Of a stretch of DNA of 64,000 nt, positions 11,625 through 21,532 are shown in pieces. A program made the translations under genes and the position numbers. Numbering within the stretch: position 1 is the stretch's first letter; each line of letters begins with the position of its first letter. A model generated the notes under the pieces. It searched no databases, was not told the origin of the DNA, and saw only the letters and a list, made by a program, of their open reading frames with translations. Source of the stretch: Ephydatia muelleri (Eukaryota; Porifera; Demospongiae; Spongillida; Spongillidae). Location: NCBI GenBank assembly GCA_013339895.1, contig JABACO010000002.1, positions 16,638,242-16,702,241 of the forward strand, read 5' to 3'.

Positions 11625-12438
11625 GTAGAGTTTAGGTACAGGTGTAGTAAAGCAAGTTTAATGCACATGACCAGTCTATGTCATAGTATTACTAAGCTTT
11701 CTTTGGGTACTAGGTACAGTGCATGTCCGCTGCTAAGGCTGAGATGTAAGCATATGTTTCTACAGATGCATTCAATGAATGATCCTAACCAATCCTAAGC
11801 TTGGCATTAGTGCCCAATGCAGGGTGTCTTACCCCTAAAACCCTTATCCAATCAAAAATCATCCCAAACTGTTGTTGATATGTTCACAGGCTTGCATCCA
11901 TATAAAAGTAATTTCATGTGTGCAGCACTCCAGTAATAGCCTTGACAACGGCTCAGTTGACCAACTCCTTCCCCTATTAGATGACGGGTTGCTAGTTGGC
12001 CAGGTGGCAAAGAAGAGCAGCACCAGGTGACAGGTCTCAGTTCTCAGCTCCTGGATGGAAGCCTGAAACATATTGCATTCAGATTGCGCCCAAACTGCTC
12101 TTGAGCTGGTGAAGTACCAACACATCATCTGCCAGCTCTTCGCACCCGATGGCAGCAGCCTTGAGCTATTACAGCTCTTTTGGCAGGCCGCAGCTATGGA
12201 CAAGCTGTATAACCTCCGCTGGGATGCGTTGAAGGAGGACGTGCTGGTGTTGTGTGTCACACATCAGCCCTTTCATGCATGGCAACAGCCAGTTCCAAGC
12301 AGGCTCACCACCACACCAGCAGGCCTACTCCACCATCTGGTACACACGGAGCGAGCCACACACAGGTGCTGGGTCCCAGGCTGTGGTGGAGAGCACTCTG
12401 CCAAGGGCTGGCCATGTGCTGCATCAGTGGCCCCGTGA
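11625..12438. other. No gene recognised; one candidate open frame
   Basis: A 121-codon plus-strand frame at 12073-12438 and a 133-codon minus-strand frame at 11859-12260 overlap. The plus frame has an amphipathic segment (SLELLQLFWQAAAMDKLYNL) but I recognise no family. It runs directly into the minisatellite that follows. Confidence 0.3.
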
Positions 12439-12439
12439 T

Positions 12440-12835
12440 CTCCAGTGAGTTCACACCACTCTATGACCACTTAAGTCACACTACTCTGTGACCAGTGAAC
12501 TGACACCACTTTATGCCCAGTGAACTCACACTGCTCTAGCTACGAACAGCAAGCTCACACCACTCTACGAACAGCAAGCTCACACCATTCTACGACTAGC
12601 GAACTCACACCACTCTACGAAAAACGAGCATACACCACTCTACAAACAGCGAGCTCACACCACTCTACGACCAGTGAGCTCACACCACTCTACGAACAGC
12701 GAGCTCACACCACTCTACGACCAGCGAACTCACGCCATTCTACGACCAGCGAGCTCACACCACTCTACAACCAGCTAGCTCACACCACTCTATGACCAGC
12801 GAGCTCACATCACTCAATGACCAGCAAGCTCACAC
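12440..12835. repeat. Minisatellite, ~24-bp unit
   Basis: About 15 tandem units of the type agctcacaccactctacgac plus cagcg, with point variation (tacgaac, tatgacc, gaactc). The frame is open across much of the array because the unit is divisible by three, but this is repeat sequence and not a convincing gene. Confidence 0.9.
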
Positions 12836-12849
12836 CCACGGCTGTTTCA

Positions 12850-13490
12850 TTGCATTGAAATTTGGACAACAGGTCCGCGCCCACTATGAATTTTAAGTGC
12901 CTAGCAACATGGCTCATTACTTCCATAGCAACGACAGTAGGTGGAAAGAGGTTTATTTACGAGAAGATGTCGTCGGTTTTTTTACCCAAAGGGCAACCGA
13001 CACGTGCAGTAAGGACTTTGCTACTCGACAACGCTAATTTCTAGCAATGATACTTTGGCGAACACGTGCCACACTGCCAAAAAGACACTGGATCTAAACG
13101 GGTATGGTCAACAGTGCTTATGTTTTCTAAGAATTGCTCTTATATTTTTGGACAAGAAACGCCTCCAACGTAGTAAAGGGTTTGATCTTGTGTTTGCAGT
13201 CGTCTATACGTGACTACACTACTTTGTTTGTCCAATTTCGTCGATTGAATATGGCGCCATTTTGAGGTCTCTATTATAAAATGATAATGTACGTACGCGA
13301 GCGATAACGATGACGTTGAATAGAGCTAGAGAGTTATGTACTCTTCTTTCTTCTTTTTTCAGGTGTTGGTACTGCAGCTGACATGTGTGGCGAAATGCTA
13401 AGGTAATGGTCTTGCATAATGCTTTTAAGCCTAGCAATAGGATTTCTGATTCCAGAGTAGGTACGCTTTAACAAATTGAATTTTCGTGTA
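12850..13490. other. No gene recognised
   Basis: Intergenic DNA downstream of the RAG1-like pseudogene. I looked here for a RAG1 catalytic core on the minus strand and saw none. Confidence 0.5.
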
Positions 13491-13495
13491 TAGAT

Positions 13496-14822
13496 TCAGC
13501 GCCTTGTTCCCCCATTAGGCCACCTACGGAGGATTCTTAGTCTGTACCATGGGATGGCTAGCATGCATTGTATTGCAAGCCCTTGCATTGGTTGCATTTC
13601 CATTTGGACCCCAGCACTGTGAAGTAATTCCTGTTTCTTTTCCACACTCAGTACCCTGATCTCATCCCCAAGTATGAGTTCAGAACCCTTGGAATTGACC
13701 CCTATGATACTTCGTATGTTTTGGACCTCATGAATACGTCTTTTGCGGGTACGTTGGCTGAGCTCATCAGGGGGTGATTGAGGAGATGTAATGCGAGCCA
13801 GTTTCAGAGGCTGTGAGTAGGGGTAAGTATATAAATCATTCATACCATTTATCAATTTTATTTACTTACAGTTCCACCAGTATTTATCTGAATGATGTTC
13901 TCCTTGGAAGCATCAAGCATCTTGTGCACTACCTTGCTGACAAGTTGCATCTCTTGTCTGGTTACAGATTCAGTACAACGATGTGAGTCATACTCGATGG
14001 CTTTGATGCTTCTATCACATGACCTACAGCACACCATAACATCATACAGGAGCAGCTGAATGATTCGTGCAGCTGGTTTGAGATTTTTTTCTGGTCAGTG
14101 GTGTTGTGGAGTGACAGCAAGGGCAGTACGTAGCATTCAAATGGATCCACTCAATTAGGCATGTGGCACATACAGCCTGTCACATGGGAGTTGAATTGGT
14201 TGTTAGCACATCAAGACAAATAGGACATATCAACTCATCCATAGCAGATAGCACCTGTGTTGTAGCCAATAGTGGTGGTTTGGATTTTTAATGACTTTTT
14301 GAGGTGCTATTGCCTTTATGTGCCGTACAGTGTCAGCTGGAGTACTGCCACATGCTTCTGGTTTCCACCACCGAGTCATATAAAATGGCATATTCCTGTT
14401 ACAACCCTATGGTGAAAGAAGAATGAATTGTGAAAGTGTTTTTTTTTTCTTTTTTTTTTTTCTGCACACTACCTTGCAGGTACTGACAGTATGGTTACTC
14501 CAGTCATATGGCTCCAGCGGACATGTGTATGGTGTTTGGCTTTGTGATGCAACTGTTGCACGTTTCATCATCACGTAGCACTTGTTGCAGAACTTAGGGG
14601 GTGGATCTCAGGACTGTCTTTTTGTGTGTCTATATTGAAAGGCCGACAGTAGCTCTTCATGAAACTCCGCACACATGAACATGTAAGAGGGCAGATTGTT
14701 GCTTGTTTACGGCGTTTAGATGGTTTGCAACCACATAACCGGCACAAATCATCCAATTGACACTTGTGCTGTTCCATTGCGGCTGCCGTGGCGTGCAAAT
14801 TATTCAGGGTTTTGTAAGACAT
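13496..14822 (-). pseudogene. RAG1-like N-terminal region (N-RAG-type), frameshifted
   Basis: Read from 14822 downward. The first part has a Met start, then LDDLCRLCG and FNIDTQKDSPEIHP. After a +1 shift at a G5 run (14597-14601) it continues with KFCNKCYVMMKR and EPYDWSNHTVSTCK, the Cys/His layout of the zinc region before the RAG1 RING. A short GT-AG intron (about 14409-14472) follows. After another shift comes a RING-like block (ELICPICLDVL, VCATCLIEW, YCPCCHS) with a TGA where a zinc-ligand Cys is expected. A third shift at a T7 run (14084-14090) leads to a C2H2-like module (VMVCCRSCDRS, EYDSHRC) and INTGGT. A 54-bp intron (13818-13871) is followed by QRTRKRRI and IPWYRLRILRRW. The order matches the RAG1 N-terminal half up to the nonamer-binding-like segment. 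No catalytic core is present. It is either a fragment of a RAG-like element or a stand-alone N-RAG gene. Confidence 0.72.
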
Positions 14823-14824
14823 TT

Positions 14825-15219
14825 TACAACTAGTTTGCAGGTGCGTAGTACGAAGCTGAATTCATTAAATGACTTACCGATTCTTTCTCTTTCTTCAGAG
14901 CGTGTTACAGCCGATTTAATAAGAGCACTTTTTTACCGTATGAAAGTGAACACGTGGTAGTTTTAGTTTTGTTTAGAAGCGCCCGTATGCGTGGCCATAA
15001 GTGCATTGTTTAAGTTATAGTATTTGATTGCGCAAATAGTGCTATAATGTTTTCTAAAAATAAAACTGTTATTGGTTTTTCCTTTGGTAGAAAGGCCAAC
15101 TGAGTACAAGCGACCTCCGAAGTTAAGTGTCAGTTAATGAGCTTTAAGGCGACCATTTTTATACATATACCGTAATTCAAACCTTATTCTAAACCTAATG
15201 TCACGTACGGAACAGCCGT
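14825..15219. other. No gene recognised
   Basis: Short intergenic stretch between the RAG1-like start and the edge of the inverted duplication. I see no convincing CACAGTG-type recombination signal next to the RAG1-like gene. Confidence 0.45.
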
Positions 15220-15396
15220 GATAATACGCATCTAGTGAAAGCTAAGAGGCCTCTAACAACTCTTACCCCTTGATAGGTGTGTTCCAGTGAGTCACATTGC
15301 ATCATGACATGATGTGAGGAGGTGAGTGGTTCACACAGATACAAATAGTCAGCATATGCATGTACAACATGTGGTTTTCTAGCAAAAGTGCAAACA

Positions 15397-18300
15397 TTAC
15401 TTTGCCTTGCCTTCTTCTATAAAAACACGTCCATAGGACTCATTTTCACAGAGGGTAACCTCTCTGTTGACATACTCATTACATATATTATCATAAATGG
15501 CAGTTTCTGCAAATTTCGGATCAGAATTCGTGTGCAGGGCTTTACTGTAAGCAACACTGGTGTCAGAAGCAGCTTTTATCTTATCTTCGTTCTGTTTTCT
15601 GAGGCCATAGTACACACATGTTGAGAATAAGACCATTCCAATGATGAATGCCACTCCTGCACCCACAGTTCCAGCAATGGTGGCAATGGGAAGTAGGGAG
15701 GTATCTGGGGTATAGCAATGAGTAATTTTAAACCACCATTGCAATGATGACTACTCCTTCCATGCATACATCATCCTCATGCAAAGCTGACATACCACAG
15801 ACATAATACATGTATTCAATTTCGTCACTGTTCTCACAGTCATTCAAAGTGATAACATTATAACCAGGGTGATTTTACTAATGCCAAGACCTCATGCAAG
15901 GTTGTCGCCTGACCATGGTTAATTAATTGATGTCAGTGTCTTTGTCCCTGTTGCACCCTATTGTACACTGTCCCATATCAGTCCATTGGAAGCATCGCCA
16001 TTTTTTCATTTTATTTGGTGAGCGCTGCCAACTAAAATGGTATTATGAATTAATGGTATGCATTCATGCATGCATGTATGTGTGTATGTTTATGCATGCA
16101 TGTGTGTATTTGTGTGTATGTATGTGTGTATGTACATGTATGTATGCTTTGAATACCATGTTGTACATTTACATGCATGCAATTCAGTGACATGCATGTA
16201 AACCAGCCATGTAGATGCTGAAGTCAAACCCAGGTGGGGCACTGGGGAGTACGCACATCTTGTGTGTCCATCATTACCTTGCACATACGGTTGTAACAAA
16301 TCATACTTATTATCAACTGGAGAAAGGCAGATGGAGATGGAGTGAACTGGGATTTGAAACATGACTAATGTGGGACACACATTCCTGTTCTGGGAGTAAA
16401 TAGCATTAGTGAAGTCATCTGTACAATGTGCTCTTCAGAAGAAACATAAGTGCTACAGTTGTAAAGTAACCAAACATGTCATGTACTTATAAGGTCACAA
16501 GTGCAGCAAGTATTTGCATGCATGCATCATGAAGTTGCAACCCACACATGTATTACTTACACTGTCATGTAGAGTTCATAACGGCTGTGTGTATGTATGC
16601 ATGCATATATGAACTAGCGTGGCGTCCAAAAGAGTTAAGTGCACAAATTATACTGTGAAACAGCAGTTTTACTACGACAGGGGTGAGCTGTTTCATTCTG
16701 GTTGCTAACAACAACTTCCACACTTTTACATGCCCCAACCAACCGTTGCCTGCCAAAATTGTTATGCTAGATAACAACAGGCGAGGCTATTGTTAATGGC
16801 CTGTGTGCATTCCTATGTAAGTGTCTCATAGTTCCGACTGAATCTTTAGACACAACAAAGGAGTAGTAGGTCAGTGCAAGAGTGTTGTTCTTTCCCTTCT
16901 CTTATGCACTGGGTACCGTACTACATATATGTAAGACAGAGATTTTTTAAATTGTGGTTTATTTAACCAATTATACGCAGAGGTGCAAATGTGCGTCTGT
17001 GGTGTCAGAAATGTGTCTACAGCTCTGACTGTATGATATCACCAGAATAGATGATCACAAACAAGTGAATTGTTAACAACAGGGTCTGTGCAAAGGTTAA
17101 ATTGAATTGTTGCTATCTTACAGCCTTCATTTAGAGGAGAGAAACTGCATGATAAGGTTTTTGAACCTGCAGCATTTATACACTGCACACTCTGTGCGCA
17201 TACAACCATTATGATGGCTACAAACACATCACTATGTATACTCAGAGTACAACCATGGCTACCAACACATCACAATGTATACTCAGAGTACAACCATGGC
17301 TACCAACACATCACAATGTATACTCAGAGTACAACCATGGCTACCAACACATCGCAAAGTACACTTAACATGCAACCATGCATGCAGCCCACACACAAAG
17401 TCCACTCAGCATACAACTAAGTTACCAGCTACATGTATAACTACATGCATAGCTGAATTAGGGACAAGTCTAATGATAGTCTCTGGCTCAAAAGCGTTCA
17501 CGTTGATCACACCACTGCAACATGAAGCCTAACAAGATCACTAAAACAAATAGGTAAAATTCTCTAAAACGTAATTTCCACACAGTGCATAAAATAGTAG
17601 CTTAATCCCCAATACAAATTGCATCATACACCTTATACACCTTAGGAAGGTTGATAAATGATGTACCAAGAATGTGTGTGTATGTGTGTGTGTTTGTGCA
17701 TATGTGTGTTTGTGTGTGTATGTGTGTGTGTGTGTATGTGGTATCAATGTTAGCAAAATAAAGAGTTATGTATAGCTGTCGCTTAGGTCCATGTCCCTAT
17801 GCAAGTGTTTGAAGCTTTGAGATCTATGGGCATGTTACTCAGTATTTATTCCTTTGTTTCCTTCTCTTATGCACTAGGTGTGTCTGCATTGCTAGTTGTG
17901 CATACCTCTGAATTGCTTGTAACTTGCGTGTGTCTCTGCATTGCTAGCTGTGTGTGCCACTGCATTGCTAGTCATGTGTGGCTATGCATTGCCAGTCGTG
18001 TGTGGCTATGCATTGCTAGTCATGTGTGGTTATGCATTGCTAGTCGTGTGGTTATGCTTTGCTAGTTATATTGCAATTAGTGTGTATGTGTGTAATACTC
18101 ATTCAGAAGGTCAGACCAATGTTTTGTTAGCCCGTCTGTGTGGCAAGGTGGGGACCAAGCATTCTTAGCCTGTGTGTAGGTTAAACAATCAAATTAATTA
18201 ATTGATTCTGGGTACAATAACAAGCAATGCAAAAATTACACAAATTTGGCAGCATGTTAATTTGGAAATTTCTGATTTTGTTTTTCTGCATCAGGCCAAA

Positions 18301-20991
18301 CATTATTTTCATTTAAAACCTTTGCCATCATTTAGGAACATCTAGTGCATATGTCAGCCATCTGCACATGTTGGCAGATAGAGCATATCCCAAGTCCAGC
18401 GACTTGAATTGATAAGAGACCAGTTTATGCAGTGCAAGCATGCATTCTTATGTTGGCAGATAGAGCATATCCCAAGTGGTTCACAGTCCAGCGACTTGAA
18501 TTGATAAGAGACCAGTTTATGCAGTGCATGCGTGCATTCTTTTCTCTACCCAGCTGTGACTAATGAAAGAGATGCTTCGATCAGCTGAGGATGTGCTTAA
18601 GCTGGTGTCTCAGCTGGAAGCTGCACAGACAGAATCTGAAACTACAAATCGACATGCAAACTCATGCATTAATGAAGCCACTTGCTATGGTAGACCTAAT
18701 TGCGTCTGTCTCCTTATGCAGATTGAATATCCATACAAGGCCACCCTCTGAAGAGGCCTCTGGACTAAGCTAGACTAAGCTGCATGGTGTCCAATGGGTC
18801 GGCTGTGGCTTCCATGAATCTCCGGTTGCACAGTTGCAATACCAACTGTACATCTTTCTTCTTGACACACATGGCCAGTAAAACCTCGCACGTACTTTTT
18901 GGTTCCCCCCCCCCCCCCCCCCATGTGTTCACCCACCATGGTACAATGCATCCAGACTCTCTAGCACACTCCTGGCAGGGAGTAAAGAAGTTGTAGATGC
19001 TTTACAAACATATCCTCCCATTTGCGGTGCAAGACCCCATCTATCCCGTTTTTGCATCCATATAGGGAAGAATGCCTCCAAGATGCATCTCTCAAGTAGT
19101 TGTCAGGTGTTGATATCCAGCATCTGCCTGATATAGATAAGGGTCAAAATTCTGCTGAGCTTTGACTCCTCTTTTGTCCACGCCCGTTGCATGAGGTGTG
19201 ACACTGCACCTTGTTTCATCCTCCTCCCCATCCAGTCAACACTGCATGCACCTGCCACATGACAATGCATCAGCATCACATAGCAGGCCGCATTGGTCAG
19301 CTATAGGGGAAACTCATGCCCATCTCAACAAACTTAACAGTAATCAGAGATAAGTTAGAGTAGGGTTAAGACACATTGATTATCAATGGTGAAGGGGGTC
19401 AAAAGAGGACCGTTTTCTCTGCGCCCTGACCAGATAATTTTGATAATTCCCCCCTCAGTAAGCTTTACTTATATGCTGCAGCAACTGCAAGGAGTAGCTT
19501 TACTATAAAGTGTCAAATGTAGCATAAATGCTATAGGTACATGTGAATGAGGGATAGGAAACAAGAACGTTTTTTACTATAGCGTACCACCCCTGACCTA
19601 CACGCATTTATGCTACATTGGACTTGTTGTACATTCCATGTCAATTTAACTATTCACCCGTGACAGTTGACTACTTTAACGTCACATGTGTGCAAGCAAG
19701 CACAGCTAAGCATGCCTAAAAGCTATATATTTGTAACGGTATGCGTATGGGGACGCCATTCTATATATAGCTTAAGTGTGCTTGCGTGCACAAGTGGACA
19801 GTCAACTGTCACGGGTGAATAGTTAAATTCACATGGAATGTACAACAAGTCATGGCATGCAGATGATTGCGAGTAACATCCTTGTAGTACCTGTGCATGT
19901 CCACCAAGAACAGCATGCATGCAGTGTCTTCTGGTTATGCGTACCACAGGGCTATACACCAAATGGGCACATACCAAACCGCTTCCAGGGAGATATGTAA
20001 ACCTAAATATTCAGACTGCAACAGTGGACCTTTAGACGATCCGCGTATCCGCGTGGAATACAGTGGCCATGCAGTGTATTGAACACATACCCAAACGTAC
20101 CGGGTTGTTGTGTAGCACCTCTGAATTGAATTGTGCGGTTATAGGTAAGGCCGTCGTCATCGATCACGGAGATCATCATTGTATGGCTCTCCGCGCTGTA
20201 CTCATTTAACGCATTCCTCGCCGAACCTATTAAAGAGAGGAAAATGGGCGTTACTAAACGTTGAGGACACTTTCGCGTGCTGAATAACACACATGTAGAC
20301 CATGGCGAACCATCAACGGCACATTGAGCTTGGAAGCGTTGCTTATTAACACGACAAGCAAGTTTCAGTTCCAGTTTGGAATAGTCCGTCGTTTCTTGAC
20401 AATGAACGACCAATGGCTTCACTGCATGAATGCAAGAAAATAAGTATATAGTTTTGTGTCACTGACATGGAACGCGTGCGTGTGGCATTTAAACAAACCT
20501 CCACAGAACTGAAACGAATTATTAAATCCGCTTGCGATGATGAAGACCGTGTTTGGGCCATCAAGATAGGCGAGGGTATCGACGAAGAAAAAGGGATAGG
20601 CTAGAAATATAATGAAGTCAATCGCAATTCATGCCCCATTTGCATGCAAGCCGCCCGTTCATACACGTATACATGAATGTATATCAAGCACGTTAATTCA
20701 CATTGATTTACCTCCATTGCAGCTGTTCGACTCGGTATCAACATAACACGTTGCATTATTTAAGGTCGATGACGAACAACTGATCTCAAATCGACGGATG
20801 GCATGGTTGTGATAAGATGAACACAGCGAAGCATCGCTTGCTGTTGGCGGAAAGAGAACATCATAGTTACATAGCTCATGCGCGCTACAAGCCTACAACC
20901 CAGCAAAGTACATCACGTAGAATTATGCTTGCTAACCTGTGGAGTAGCTAAAGAAAATAGCGTACGTGCTTAGTACCAGCAGATAGTACAT
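15397..20991 (-). CDS. Single-pass membrane receptor-like protein, arm A copy
   Basis: Exons deduced from GT-AG signals and the arm B copy: 20937-20991 (Met and hydrophobic signal peptide, MYYLLVLSTYAIFF), 20712-20840, 20499-20600, 20275-20421, 20101-20226 and the last exon 15397-15704. Every junction is phase 1, typical of extracellular modules. The ectodomain is Cys-containing; the fourth and fifth exons have a C-A-V-D-G-S-P-W-S-T-C plus VIDDDGLTYNR layout like bacterial-type Ig-like or FN3-like repeats. The last exon gives a transmembrane helix (IAGTVGAGVAFIIGMVLFST) and a ~70-residue tail with YDNI, YVNR and SYGRV tyrosine motifs; YVN fits a Grb2-type SH2 site. The donor after exon 4 reads GA where arm B has GT, but the 48-bp intron stays open in frame. 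Further exons may lie in the 4.4 kb before the last one. It is divergent from the vWA gene. Ligand unknown. Confidence 0.65.
17039..17227 (-). CDS. Candidate secreted-protein exon, unrecognised
   Basis: A 62-codon frame with a hydrophobic start (MFVAIIMVVCAQ) and then a Cys-spaced, extracellular-looking stretch (LSCSFS, EGCKIATIQFNLC, SLVC). It lies in the arm-A-specific segment and on the same strand as the receptor gene, so it could be an extra ectodomain exon preceded by the gctgcag acceptor. The downstream donor and phase do not fit the phase-1 pattern, so this remains doubtful. Confidence 0.25.
   Translation of the reverse strand: MFVAIIMVVCAQSVQCINAAGSKTLSCSFSPLNEGCKIATIQFNLCTDPVVNNSLVCDHLFW
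17215..17360. repeat. Tandem repeat, ~45-bp unit
   Basis: About three and a half copies of a unit containing tatactcagagtacaaccatggctaccaacacatcac. Nearly identical copies indicate recent expansion. It is absent from arm B. Confidence 0.85.
17880..18065. repeat. Tandem TGCATTGCTAG minisatellite
   Basis: Units of about 22 bp (tatgcattgctagtcgtgtgtggc) repeated seven to eight times. The reverse-complement array is at 44280-44530 in arm B, so the array predates the duplication. Confidence 0.85.
18370..18545. repeat. Direct duplication of ~90 bp
   Basis: The block ttggcagatagagcatatcccaagt...gagaccagtttatgcagtgca occurs twice in tandem, the second copy with an extra ggttcacag. The same duplicated structure exists in arm B (43850-44010). 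Confidence 0.85.
18560..19520. other. No gene recognised
   Basis: A 62-codon plus-strand frame at 18563-18751 has a coiled-coil-like start (AEDVLKLVSQLEAAQTESE). The equivalent stretch in arm B has been altered by an insertion and a nonsense change, so coding is not supported. A C run lies at about 18906-18922. The rest is featureless. Confidence 0.4.
19524..19851. mobile_element. Two adjacent inverted-repeat (MITE-like) elements
   Basis: The first pair is atgtagcataaatgc near 19525 and gcatttatgctacat near 19605. The second pair has ~50-bp arms: acttgttgtacattccatgt through cgtgacagttgac (19623-19672) and its reverse complement at 19801-19850. The loop of the second carries nested aagcaagcac/gtgcttgc words. 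No coding content. Confidence 0.75.
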
Positions 20992-21532
20992 GCCTATTGT
21001 TGACTTATAAAATTACTGAATAAACAAAAGTTTTATACTTTTTTAAACGCAACAGCAATGTATATACCGTATTTCATGTCGTAATTTGCCAGCTAGGAGT
21101 GAATCTATTCATATGTTGCCGTTCGATCCTGTAGCTTGTTTGAGGGCCAAGGCCACTCACTGCATGATTATTGTACATGTAGCAAAACCGGGTTTAGTTT
21201 GTAATGTTCTGCGCTAGCCAGGTGATTGGGGGGGGGGGGGGGGGGGGGGGGATTTCAGGCTAGATACATGTAGATCATGCTGGGAGACCTTTATGTAGTC
21301 GCTGTTTTGACATTTGCGCCATGTAGCAGGATGCGCTGTTTTTACACCACTGATTCAAGCGCCTGTATACATGTAGCGAAATCGAGATTGCTCGGCAGAT
21401 TCAACTAGCAATGTGCCGTCCACTGACCACACCCCTTTGCCCCTCCCCACCCACTGAAATAAAATCTGACCTTTGAAAGTGATTACGTTCTTAATATATT
21501 TAGCTAGACATACCCGCCAGACATCGATCATT
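20992..21532. promoter_or_regulatory. Shared intergenic region of divergent receptor/vWA pair
   Basis: 541 bp separate the receptor start codon (minus, 20991) and the vWA start codon (plus, 21533). Arm B keeps the same head-to-head arrangement over 463 bp, so both genes probably share a bidirectional promoter. A G run of about 23 lies at 21228-21250, and arm B also has a G-rich tract in the equivalent place. No TATA or initiator can be assigned with confidence. Confidence 0.45.

Noticed and set aside
12520-12795. 91-codon frame with SSHHSTTSELTPLYEQR repeats
   Set aside because: Open because the minisatellite unit is a multiple of three. There is no flanking coding sequence of the same kind.
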